Of a DNA stretch of 64,000 nucleotides, positions 26,186-33,879 are shown piece by piece. A program made the position numbers and the translations under genes. Numbering within the stretch: position 1 is the stretch's first letter; every line of letters starts with the position of its first letter. The notes beneath the pieces were generated by a model, which was not told where the DNA came from, made no database searches, and saw only the letters and a list, made by a program, of their open reading frames with translations. This stretch comes from Sulfurimonas crateris (GTDB taxonomy: Bacteria; Campylobacterota; Campylobacteria; Campylobacterales; Sulfurimonadaceae): positions 154,208-218,207 of the forward strand of contig NZ_SZPX01000007.1 of the NCBI RefSeq assembly GCF_005217605.1, given 5' to 3'.

Positions 26186-26857
26186 TTATTTAAAAAGTTT
26201 TATCTCTCCGCCCTGCTCGGCATACATCATCAGGTTTGCTATGTTCACGCTTCTGTCGCATGAGCGTTCGAGTTTTCTAAGGCTTCCTAAAATTTTTACA
26301 TAATCGATGGAGAGCTCTTTTTCATCTATTATCCTGTTTAATATCTCTTTTTCCAAAACAGCAAAAAGATCATCGTTCATACTCTCTTCAACAAGTACTT
26401 TTCTGTAGTTGTCCTCATAATTGCACTCCTCTTTTTTATCAAAGCACTCCAGAATGTATTTAAGGGCATTGACGCTGCTTTTGTGAAGAAGAATGATGCT
26501 TGGCTTAAACGGTTCTATATTACATTCGTTAGTTGTATGTTCGCTCATTCTGCGAGCATATTTTTTAACTCCCTCTCCGGTACGTACGATCTCGTTTGTC
26601 ATCTTCAAGTAAGCAACCAAAAATCTAAGCTCTTTTGCTTCAGGGCCGAAAAGCGCAAAGGTCTTAATGATCTCATTATCGATCTCATCACCTTTGAAAC
26701 CGATCTTCTCAAGGCTCTTTTGAACCTCTTTAAACATTTGTGCGTCAGATAGTTTAAATGCTTCTAGGGCAAGTTCGTCAGCCGCCGTTATCTCTCTTAA
26801 AAGAGCAGATATTTTTTCTCTTATATTACCTATTTTCTCATCATATTTACTCAACAT
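26186..26857 (-). CDS. phoU: PhoU-domain phosphate regulator
   Basis: 223 residues, entirely helical and charged, with the two PhoU-like three-helix repeats (about residues 1-110 and 115-215). In the pst system PhoU sits on the inside of the membrane, damps phosphate uptake when phosphate is high and passes the signal to the phosphate-sensing kinase. It is the last gene of the pstC-pstA-pstB-phoU set, 15 nt after pstB. The motif E-A-K-E-L-R-F-L-V-A-Y-L-K near residue 75 matches the conserved family helix. The helical repeats and position leave little doubt. Confidence 0.85.
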   Translation of the reverse strand: MLSKYDEKIGNIREKISALLREITAADELALEAFKLSDAQMFKEVQKSLEKIGFKGDEIDNEIIKTFALFGPEAKELRFLVAYLKMTNEIVRTGEGVKKYARRMSEHTTNECNIEPFKPSIILLHKSSVNALKYILECFDKKEECNYEDNYRKVLVEESMNDDLFAVLEKEILNRIIDEKELSIDYVKILGSLRKLERSCDRSVNIANLMMYAEQGGEIKLFK

Positions 26858-26872
26858 ATTTATCCTTTATTA

Positions 26873-27658
26873 TCAACCGAATTTTCCGGTAATGTACTCT
26901 TCTGTAAGTCTCTCTTTTGGTGTTACAAACAGCTCTTCCGTGCGTCCAAGTTCTACAAGCTCACCTAAATACATAAAGCCCGTATAATCACTTACACGTG
27001 CGGCTTGCTGCATATTATGCGTTACTATTATTATGGATACTCTCTCTCTAAGAGAGACGACCAGCTCTTCGATTCCGGCTGTTGAGATCGGGTCAAGCGC
27101 AGATGTAGGCTCGTCAAACAGAAGCACTTCAGGCTCGACGGCGATCGCTCTTGCGATGCATAGTCTCTGCTGCTGACCGCCTGAGAGTCCGTTTGCATCA
27201 TGTTTTAATCTATCTTTTACCTCTTGCCAGATCGCAGCGTCTTGAAGCGATTTTTCCACTCTGTCTTGAAGCTCTGTCTTGTTTTTAATCCCCTGAAGTC
27301 TCAGTCCGTAAGCAACGTTGTCAAATATGCTCATAGGAAAAGCTGTAGGTTTTTGAAAGATCATCCCTATCTGAATTCTAAGCTTTATAAGATCCTCTTT
27401 TGCATCCAAGATATTTCTGTCTTTAAAGAGTATCTCTCCGCCGTAGCTGTTGCCGGGATAGAGATCATGCATACGGTTAAAACTTCTAAGTAGCGTTGTC
27501 TTACCGCATCCTGAAGGTCCTATCAGTGCCGTAATACTATGTTTTGCAATAGGCATAGTGAGCTTTTTAATATTTGGTTCATGTGCACCCGCATATGTAA
27601 ACTCGAAGTTTTTAACTTCAAGCGCTTTCTCTGTGGCTATATCAATAATTGTTGCCAT
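26873..27658 (-). CDS. pstB: Phosphate ABC transporter ATP-binding protein
   Basis: 261 residues from the ATG at 27658, which forms a TAATG junction with pstA; longer in-frame starts would run into pstA. Walker A is G-P-S-G-C-G-K-T-T near residue 47, the Q-loop contains [11 protein letters not shown], which is diagnostic for PstB, the signature is L-S-G-G-Q-Q-Q-R, Walker B L-L-F-D-E-P and the switch His is in V-T-H-N-M-Q-Q-A. It powers high-affinity phosphate import through PstA/PstC. Length and motifs are normal. Confidence 0.95.
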   Translation of the reverse strand: MATIIDIATEKALEVKNFEFTYAGAHEPNIKKLTMPIAKHSITALIGPSGCGKTTLLRSFNRMHDLYPGNSYGGEILFKDRNILDAKEDLIKLRIQIGMIFQKPTAFPMSIFDNVAYGLRLQGIKNKTELQDRVEKSLQDAAIWQEVKDRLKHDANGLSGGQQQRLCIARAIAVEPEVLLFDEPTSALDPISTAGIEELVVSLRERVSIIIVTHNMQQAARVSDYTGFMYLGELVELGRTEELFVTPKERLTEEYITGKFG

Positions 27659-28503
27659 TAATTCTTCCCTCTCTTTTTGAGTAAAAATAGTCTTCCTAGA
27701 ATGTTGAGCGTTAAAATAAACATACTTAAAATAAACGCGGCTGCCCATCCAAGTTTCTGCCAATCCTCATACGGACTTGTTGCATAGTTGTACATCGTAA
27801 CCGTCAGTGAAGCCATCGGCTGGCTCATATCGGTATTTAAAAAGTTGTCGTTAAACGAAGTAAATAGAAGCGGTGCTGTCTCTCCCGCAACGCGCGCTAC
27901 TCCGAGTAGAACACCTGTTAATATACCCGCTTTTGCACCGCGGTAGACAACCTGAATTATAACTTTATATTTAGGAGCTCCAAGTGCGAAGGCAGCTTCA
28001 CGAAGGGTTGATGGTACAAGGTGGAGCATATCATCTGTCGTTCTTAAAATTATCGGCAGCATAATTATCATAAGTGCAATTGAACCTGCCCACCCGCTAA
28101 ACTGTCCCGTAGGAGCAACAACGATAGCGTAAACAAAAGCTCCGATAACTATTGATGGAGCAGACATCATGATATCTGAGATATCGCGTATGGTCTCTGC
28201 CAACTTAGATTTTTGTCCATACTCGCTTAGATATGTTCCTGCTAAAATCCCAAGAGGTACGCCAAAGAGCGATGCGTAGGAAACAAGAAGAAGCTGACCT
28301 ATAAGAGCATGCTTTAATCCTCCGCTCTCATTGCCGGGAGGTGCTCCTTCGTTAAGAAAGATTGTCGTGCTCAGCGCATCTATGCCGTTAATGACCAAAA
28401 TGCTTAGTATCCATAGCAAAAAGCCTATTCCGACAATAGCAGAGAGCGTGGAGAGCGTCATTACAATATTGTTTGTGATGATCCTTTTTTGAGTGTGCGT
28501 CAT
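27658..28503 (-). CDS. pstA: Phosphate ABC transporter permease PstA
   Basis: 281 residues with about six membrane segments, the first near residues 15-37. The EAA-type loop (E-A-A-F-A-L-G-A near residue 168) docks with PstB. The conserved periplasmic F-L-N-E-G-A-P-P-G block near residue 48 is typical of PstA. It overlaps pstC by 4 nt at one end and joins pstB by TAATG at the other, so all three are co-translated. It forms the inner-membrane channel with PstC. Confidence 0.94.
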   Translation of the reverse strand: MTHTQKRIITNNIVMTLSTLSAIVGIGFLLWILSILVINGIDALSTTIFLNEGAPPGNESGGLKHALIGQLLLVSYASLFGVPLGILAGTYLSEYGQKSKLAETIRDISDIMMSAPSIVIGAFVYAIVVAPTGQFSGWAGSIALMIIMLPIILRTTDDMLHLVPSTLREAAFALGAPKYKVIIQVVYRGAKAGILTGVLLGVARVAGETAPLLFTSFNDNFLNTDMSQPMASLTVTMYNYATSPYEDWQKLGWAAAFILSMFILTLNILGRLFLLKKRGKN

Positions 28504-29360
28504 TGTCCTATCCTTTTTCTGCGTAAAAAGTAAAACTTGGCAATAGAGATGATCGTAAAGCTGATAACCAATAACAGAAGCGAGAGCTCAAAGAGTGATG
28601 AGTAGTAGAGCTCGCTGTCCGCCTCTGCAAACTCATTTGCCAAAGTTACCGGAATAGATGTCGCCGGTTGTGTCAAATCGATCGAGATATTATGTACGTT
28701 GCCCATAACGAATGTAACTGCCATTGTCTCGCCGATCGCACGTCCAAGTGCTAAAATAAACGAACCGATAATACCGGCTTTAGCGTAAGGGATGATAATA
28801 TCTTTTACAACATCCCACTTAGTCGCACCTAGCGCGTAAGCCGACTCTTTTAGGATATCGGGAGTAGTATTCATCGCATCACGGGTAACCGCCGCCATAA
28901 AGGGAAGGATCATAATGGAGAGAACGATTCCCGCAGTCAGCATACTGATACCGATACCGCCGAAAATATCGCGGATGATAGGAACAAAGTAAAAAAGTCC
29001 CCACATACCGTAAACAACAGATGGAATAGCCGCTAAAAGCTCTATGGAAACGCCTACGGGCATTTTGATCTTTGCGTGGGCGATCTCGCTTAAAAAGATA
29101 GCGACACCAATAGCTACTGGAACAGCTAAGAGCATTGCTAAAAAAGTTGAGACAACAGAGCCGTAGATAGCAGGAAGAGCCCCGAACTTCTCTAAGTTGG
29201 GTGCCCATTTATCCTCTGTGAGAAAACTAAATCCAAATGCTTTGATCGATTCTAGCGAGTGTTCAAAAAGAACGGTAAATATCCAAGCAACGATAAGCAG
29301 TACGCCAAGGGCTATAAACTTTGTTGCATTTGCAAAGATTTTATCTATCATATTACTCAA
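28500..29360 (-). CDS. pstC: Phosphate ABC transporter permease PstC
   Basis: 286 residues with a TTG start at 29360; GGAGAGAG lies about 5-8 nt before it, whereas the ATG at 29351 would leave that site too far away. About six membrane segments, with the F-L-T-E-D-K-W-A-P block near residue 43 characteristic of PstC and the E-S-A-Y-A-L-G-A-T loop near 172 for docking with PstB. First gene of the phosphate import operon. Three 11-bp-spaced GTAAYC half-sites lie just upstream, followed after 9 bp by a TACAAT hexamer, suggesting PhoB-type activation under phosphate starvation. Confidence 0.93.
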   Translation of the reverse strand: MSNMIDKIFANATKFIALGVLLIVAWIFTVLFEHSLESIKAFGFSFLTEDKWAPNLEKFGALPAIYGSVVSTFLAMLLAVPVAIGVAIFLSEIAHAKIKMPVGVSIELLAAIPSVVYGMWGLFYFVPIIRDIFGGIGISMLTAGIVLSIMILPFMAAVTRDAMNTTPDILKESAYALGATKWDVVKDIIIPYAKAGIIGSFILALGRAIGETMAVTFVMGNVHNISIDLTQPATSIPVTLANEFAEADSELYYSSLFELSLLLLVISFTIISIAKFYFLRRKRIGQ

Positions 29361-29387
29361 CTGCTCTCTCCAGTAAAAAAGTTTGCA

Positions 29388-29430
29388 ATTGTATGTAATC
29401 TTGATTACAAAAAGGTTACGAAACGGTTAC
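29388..29430 (-). promoter_or_regulatory. Pho-box and -10 of the pstC promoter
   Basis: Read on the minus strand, three direct half-sites GTAACC, GTAACC and GTAATC (plus positions 29425-29430, 29414-29419 and 29403-29408) are spaced exactly 11 bp. Nine bp beyond the last comes TACAAT (29388-29393), a good -10. This is the layout of PhoB boxes, in which 11-bp direct repeats replace the -35. The bound regulator is inferred. Confidence 0.7.
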
Positions 29431-29508
29431 CAAAGCCGTAAGTATTTATCAAGAGGATTATTAATATACTTATGAAGATGATGTAAAAAAGGGCTTTAAA
29501 GGAGTGTT

Positions 29509-30384
29509 ATGAAAGAGAAGAGAGAAGCTGATAGCGACAGAAGAAAAAGAGACAGAGACAGAAGAGAAGAGAGTAAAGATGGCAAGGTAAGAGTCTGGGT
29601 AAAGGAGGAGACTCTTCTATATGAAGAGGAGCTGAAAAAGCTGCAGATCGAGCTTCTTAAATTTCAAAATCATGTAAAAGAGCAGGGGCTTAAAGTAGTT
29701 ATGATCTTTGAGGGGCGTGACGCCGCAGGCAAGGGTGGAACGATAAAGAGGATCATAGAACATCTAAACCCAAGGGGGGCGAGAGTCGTAGCACTTCCAA
29801 AACCAAGCGATCAAGAGCAAACACAGTGGTATTTTCAAAGATATGTAGAGCATCTGCCGTCTGCGGGAGAGATGGTCTTTTTTGACAGAAGCTGGTATAA
29901 CAGAGCGATGGTCGAGCCTGTTATGGGATTTTGCACCGAGAGAGAGCATCATAAGTTCTTAAAAGATGCGCCTCTGTTTGAAAAGATGTTGGCGGAGGAG
30001 GATATCAAGATATTTAAATTTTACTTCTCGGTTACAAAAGAGGAGCAGGCAAAGAGATTTGCAAAAAGAGAGCAGGACCCTCTAAAACAGTATAAGTTAT
30101 CTGACGTGGATGCCAAGGCTCAAGAGCTTTGGGATGCCTACGCTTTGGCAAAGTATATGATGCTAAGTGCTACACACACGGAGATCTCACCGTGGACGGT
30201 AGTAAAGAGCGACAGCAAGAAAAAGGCGAGAATAAATACTATAAAGCACATCCTCAATTTTGTAGAGTACCCGGAGAAGATAGACGCAAGAGAGATCGAA
30301 GTGGACAAGGAAGTGATAATATTCGGCAGAGACGAGACCATTGCGATGGAGGGACAGTTTAAATTTGCATCCGATGCAGAGTAG
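29509..30384 (+). CDS. ppk2: Polyphosphate kinase 2
   Basis: 291 residues of the PPK2 family, which transfers phosphate between polyphosphate and nucleoside diphosphates. After an extremely charged N-terminus (about 1-28, mostly Lys, Arg, Glu and Asp), Walker A appears as E-G-R-D-A-A-G-K-G-G near residues 68-77, Walker B-like F-F-D-R-S-W-Y-N-R-A near 125, and the lid block K-R-E-Q-D-P-L-K-Q-Y-K-L-S near 189. A single domain puts it in the class I-like subfamily; whether it prefers ADP or GDP is not visible. It stands divergent from pstC and just before pstS, so polyphosphate turnover appears tied to phosphate import. Confidence 0.92.
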   Translation: MKEKREADSDRRKRDRDRREESKDGKVRVWVKEETLLYEEELKKLQIELLKFQNHVKEQGLKVVMIFEGRDAAGKGGTIKRIIEHLNPRGARVVALPKPSDQEQTQWYFQRYVEHLPSAGEMVFFDRSWYNRAMVEPVMGFCTEREHHKFLKDAPLFEKMLAEEDIKIFKFYFSVTKEEQAKRFAKREQDPLKQYKLSDVDAKAQELWDAYALAKYMMLSATHTEISPWTVVKSDSKKKARINTIKHILNFVEYPEKIDAREIEVDKEVIIFGRDETIAMEGQFKFASDAE

Positions 30385-30389
30385 TCTTT

Positions 30390-30422
30390 TGTAATCATCT
30401 TGTAATATGGAGCAATTATAAT
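30390..30422 (+). promoter_or_regulatory. Pho-box and -10 of the pstS promoter
   Basis: Half-sites GTAATC (30391-30396) and GTAATA (30402-30407) are 11 bp apart, each preceded by T. After a 9-bp gap comes TATAAT at 30417-30422. The half-site, spacing and gap are the same as at the pstC and porin promoters. Confidence 0.7.
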
Positions 30423-30450
30423 TTCGCTAAACATTCAAAAAGGAAAACAA

Positions 30451-31455
30451 ATGTTAAAGAAATTAGCTCTAGCTGCAATAGTCACTGCGGCGTCAATTAC
30501 ATCTTCGTTCGCGTCTGACAAAATAAACGGTGCCGGCGCGTCGTTTCCTGCTCCACTCTATTATGATTGGGCATTTAACTACAAGAAAGACAGTGAGAAT
30601 CTTGTTAACTACCAGTCAATCGGTTCTGGCGGGGGAATCAAGCAGATCGCTAAAAGAGTTGTTGATTTCGGTGCATCTGACGAAGCGCTAGATACAAAAA
30701 AACTTGCAAAAGATAAGCTTTTACAGTTTCCTGCAGTTATCGGTTCAATAGTAGTTGCTTTTAACGTAGAGGGAATTGCAGATGCAACTCTAAAGCTTAG
30801 TAATGAAGTAGTTGCGGATATTTTCGCAGGAAAGATCACTACATGGAATGATGCGGCAATCGCAGCTGATAACAAAGGTCTTGATCTTCCAAACCAAAAG
30901 ATCATAGTAGTTCACCGCTCGGATGGATCTGGAACGACATATAACTTTACATACTACCTGACAAAAAGCTCTAAAAACTGGAAAGAGAACTTCGGAATAG
31001 GCAAAGCTGTTGACTGGGCTGTTGGCATTGGCGGAAAAGGTAACGAGGGTGTTGCAAGTTTGGTAAAACAGACTCCTTACTCTATAGGTTACATTGAAAA
31101 CGCATATAAAGAGAAGAACAACTTAAGCGCGGCTGTTTTAAAAACTGCAAGCGGTAAATGGGTTGCTGCAACGGAAGATAACTTCAAAGCTGCTGCAAAG
31201 TACGCAACATGGACAAAAGAGGATCACTTTCACTCTGTTTTAGCTCTGCAAGCAGGTGATACTTCATACCCGATCGTTGCGGCAACGTTTATACTTCTTC
31301 CAAAAGAGAAGCCTGAGATGAACAAAAAGATCTTAGAGTTCTTTGAGTACGCTTTTAAAAACGGTGACGAGAGCGCTAAGAAGTTAGGTTATATCCCTCT
31401 TCCAAAAGAGACTAAAGATATGATCAAAGAGTATTGGGCAGCCAATATAAAATAG
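30451..31455 (+). CDS. pstS: Phosphate-binding periplasmic protein
   Basis: 334 residues. A signal peptide (about 1-21, ending S-F-A-S) precedes a type II periplasmic binding fold. The phosphate-binding loops are visible: N-G-A-G-A-S-F-P-A-P near 26, G-S-G-G-G-I near 56, D-F-G-A-S-D near 71 and R-S-D-G-S-G-T-T near 155. It captures phosphate for PstCAB. It is encoded on the opposite strand from pstCAB, with ppk2 between them, and has its own Pho-box promoter. A strong terminator follows. AAAAAGGAAA precedes the ATG. Confidence 0.96.
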   Translation: MLKKLALAAIVTAASITSSFASDKINGAGASFPAPLYYDWAFNYKKDSENLVNYQSIGSGGGIKQIAKRVVDFGASDEALDTKKLAKDKLLQFPAVIGSIVVAFNVEGIADATLKLSNEVVADIFAGKITTWNDAAIAADNKGLDLPNQKIIVVHRSDGSGTTYNFTYYLTKSSKNWKENFGIGKAVDWAVGIGGKGNEGVASLVKQTPYSIGYIENAYKEKNNLSAAVLKTASGKWVAATEDNFKAAAKYATWTKEDHFHSVLALQAGDTSYPIVAATFILLPKEKPEMNKKILEFFEYAFKNGDESAKKLGYIPLPKETKDMIKEYWAANIK

Positions 31456-31506
31456 TCATTTGTTAATAATCATTCTCCTAAATTTTCTCTCCTAAGAAAA
31501 TCTCCT

Positions 31507-31546
31507 AAAAAGCCCCTCTATCTTAAGTGATAGAGGGGCTTTTTTC
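31507..31546 (+). terminator. Intrinsic terminator after pstS
   Basis: Perfect 12-bp arms 31511-31522 and 31529-31540 around a 6-nt loop, with an A run before and a T run (31541-31545) after. The symmetry means it could end transcripts in both directions. The GC-rich stem makes this the strongest terminator in the window. Confidence 0.92.
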
Positions 31547-31567
31547 ATTTAAAACAGCTCTTTTTAC

Positions 31568-31600
31568 TGTAATCTTTTCGTAACCTAACCATTTTATAAT
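31568..31600 (+). promoter_or_regulatory. Pho-box and -10 of the porin promoter
   Basis: Half-sites GTAATC (31569-31574) and GTAACC (31580-31585) are 11 bp apart; TATAAT follows 9 bp later at 31595-31600. The arrangement repeats that of the pstS promoter, placing the porin in the same regulon. Confidence 0.7.
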
Positions 31601-31630
31601 TCTCTCACAACAAAATAAGGGATTCAAAAA

Positions 31631-32836
31631 ATGAAAAAAACGGTTATATCAACAATAGCTGCTTTAGCGATAGCTGCAACAGGCCTAAGTGCTACACAGT
31701 TCTATGTAGATGAAAAAGGTCAGGTTTTTACAACTGCCGCTGAAGGACGTGTAGCTATTAATGTAGAAGAAGCAGGCAAAGTTCTTAACTCAGCAGAAGT
31801 ACCAGAGAAAAAAACTAAAAGTGGATTTTTTGATAGGTTTCATGCAAAAGGAGATCTTAGATTAAGACAAGAGGTAATAGAAAAAGAGGGAAAAGCTGAT
31901 GTAAATCGTGAAAGATATAGATTCAGATACTCTGTAAACTTTGATGCAACTGATAATATTAGACTAGAGACAGCTGTCTCGAGTGGTAAATATAACCCGA
32001 CATCAGGAAATGTAAGCTTTAAAAGTGATGAAAATATTCAAGAGTACTTTATAGATGAGCTTAAAATCGATATACTTGCTCTTAAATACTCATTTGACAA
32101 CTCATGGGTTAGAGTCGGTAAGCAGGCACATGATATCTATAGACCTATTAAGACACAACTTGTATGGGATAATGATATTCGCTTAGAAGGTCTTAACTAC
32201 GGTTATAAAGATGATAGCAGTATGATTAGAGTTGGTGTTAACAGAGTGCATAGAGAAAAAGATAACAGGGATGGTGGTAATATCAATATTTTCTTAGCTC
32301 AGTATGTGCATACTCAAAAGCTTGACGATGCAAAGTTAAACTTGGGTGCTGCATATTATCATTATGATAATGTTAAAGGTAACACTGACCCATATGGAAG
32401 TTTTATGAATAACACAAAAGAAACAGTAAATGGTGTTGAAGTATATAAAGAAGATTATGGAATTGTAGAGGCTTTTGCTGAGGTACAAGTTAAAGACTTA
32501 GTAATGGGTATGCCGGCTAAAGCAGCAGTAATATTAGCATATAATGCACTAGCTAGTAATGATAATTTTGGATATGACATAAGTGCAGAACTTGCTATGA
32601 CTAAGAAGTGGAAAGCGGCTGTAACGTATAGAGATGTTCAAAAAGATGCAGTTTTTGGAGCGCATAACGATTCAGACTTTAGTGGCGGTGGAACAGATAG
32701 TAAAGGCTACTATGTTAAAACAAAATATGCATTTGCTAAAAATGTAGATGTTGCTGGATGGTGGAACTGGAGTAAACTGGGTGATGTTGAACTAGATTAC
32801 CACCGTGTACAACTCGATGTTATTCTTAAGTTCTAA
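31631..32836 (+). CDS. Outer-membrane porin, probably phosphate-starvation induced
   Basis: 401 residues. A signal peptide (about 1-21) is followed by a short periplasmic segment (about 22-72) and then a long run of alternating polar and hydrophobic strands, ending H-R-V-Q-L-D-V-I-L-K-F with a terminal Phe, the pattern of a 16-18-stranded porin barrel. R-V-G-K-Q-A near residue 161 is typical of porin-like proteins. Its promoter carries the same Pho-box as pstC and pstS, so a role in phosphate or polyphosphate entry (OprP/PhoE-like) is likely, though the selectivity cannot be read. Codon use here is more A/T-rich than in neighbouring genes. Confidence 0.75.
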   Translation: MKKTVISTIAALAIAATGLSATQFYVDEKGQVFTTAAEGRVAINVEEAGKVLNSAEVPEKKTKSGFFDRFHAKGDLRLRQEVIEKEGKADVNRERYRFRYSVNFDATDNIRLETAVSSGKYNPTSGNVSFKSDENIQEYFIDELKIDILALKYSFDNSWVRVGKQAHDIYRPIKTQLVWDNDIRLEGLNYGYKDDSSMIRVGVNRVHREKDNRDGGNINIFLAQYVHTQKLDDAKLNLGAAYYHYDNVKGNTDPYGSFMNNTKETVNGVEVYKEDYGIVEAFAEVQVKDLVMGMPAKAAVILAYNALASNDNFGYDISAELAMTKKWKAAVTYRDVQKDAVFGAHNDSDFSGGGTDSKGYYVKTKYAFAKNVDVAGWWNWSKLGDVELDYHRVQLDVILKF

Positions 32837-32894
32837 TAGGTAGAAGAGTAAACAACAATAATTTTTTTCTCTCCCTCTTCTTTTTCCCCTTAAA

Positions 32895-32925
32895 TACAAA
32901 GCCCCTTGTGGCTTTGTACCTTTTG
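32895..32925 (+). terminator. Possible weak terminator after the porin gene
   Basis: Perfect 9-bp arms 32895-32903 and 32910-32918 with a 6-nt loop. The following stretch is CCTTTTG, so the T run is short and the call is uncertain. Confidence 0.45.
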
Positions 32926-32996
32926 TGACAATATTTTAATAAAACCTTAAAGATACGACAGATAGAATAAATCAGAATTAATTTACCGGAGTTTAT

Positions 32997-33878
32997 ATGC
33001 TAAAAAGAGTAGCTTTTATAATTTTGGGTGCTTTGTTATTTATATCCTGCTCTTCTAGCTACAATAAAAAATTAAAGATCTCTGCTACTACATGGATAGG
33101 CTATACACCTCTCTTTTACGCAAAAGAGATGGGATGGCTTGAACCTCTTAACATCAAACTTCTAAACGTCTCCTCTCTTAGTGAAAATATGTATCTGTAT
33201 AAAGCCGGAAACGCTGATGCTTACGTCGGAACACAGTATGAGTATAACATCCTCAGTAAAGAGGATTCGACGCTTATTCCTATAATGCTATTTGACAAAT
33301 CTCACGGCGGAGATATTATTATGAGCAACAGAGCTATTGGCGAGCTTATAAGCACAAGCGATCAGATTGATGCATATCTGGAGATGGACTCTATAAACTA
33401 CACTCTTCTTGAAGATTTTATAAAAAAGAGCGGTATAAACGAAGAGAGAATAAACTACATAAATGAAGACCAAGCAACGATATCTACGTTGGAGTCGATC
33501 ATCTCAGAGAAGCCGACTATTGTGGTGACATACTCTCCCTATGATGCTGATATTAAAAAGAAGGGTTTTATGAGGATCGCCTCTACAAAAGATGAGTTTG
33601 ATCTTTTGGTGGTAGATGCGATGTTTACTACAAAAAAAGTGCTTCAAAATCACAGAGGACAGTTTGAGGGGCTTAAAAAAGCGGTGGATAGAGCTATTGT
33701 TGAACTTCATAAGAACCCAAGAGAGTTTTACGAGAAGGTAAAGCCGTATATTTTAGAGATAAAATATGATGAGTTTAGAGAGTCGCTAAACAATATTATA
33801 TGGATAAACGAGAATATGCCTCGTGAGCTAAAAAATAGAATTAAAAAAGAAGATTTTCCTATAGAAGATTTGATCTAA
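32997..33878 (+). CDS. NMT1/SsuA-like substrate-binding lipoprotein
   Basis: 293 residues. The N-terminus has a basic start, a hydrophobic stretch and a lipobox-like L-F-I-S-C at Cys18, so the protein is probably lipid-anchored. The mature part begins K-I-S-A-T-T-W-I-G-Y-T-P-L-F-Y-A-K-E-M-G-W, the signature of the NMT1/THI5/SsuA/TauA binding-protein family. No ABC permease or ATPase gene is nearby. Instead the gene ends 1 nt before a GGDEF-EAL gene, so it more likely serves as the ligand-sensing partner of that membrane enzyme than as part of a transporter. The ligand is unknown. Confidence 0.82.
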   Translation: MLKRVAFIILGALLFISCSSSYNKKLKISATTWIGYTPLFYAKEMGWLEPLNIKLLNVSSLSENMYLYKAGNADAYVGTQYEYNILSKEDSTLIPIMLFDKSHGGDIIMSNRAIGELISTSDQIDAYLEMDSINYTLLEDFIKKSGINEERINYINEDQATISTLESIISEKPTIVVTYSPYDADIKKKGFMRIASTKDEFDLLVVDAMFTTKKVLQNHRGQFEGLKKAVDRAIVELHKNPREFYEKVKPYILEIKYDEFRESLNNIIWINENMPRELKNRIKKEDFPIEDLI

Positions 33879-33879
33879 G

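Noticed and set aside
32920..32960. Possible fourth Pho-box before the substrate-binding lipoprotein gene
   Set aside because: TTGTGACAATA resembles one half-site, but no second GTAAYC half-site stands 11 bp away and the distance to the -10 does not fit.
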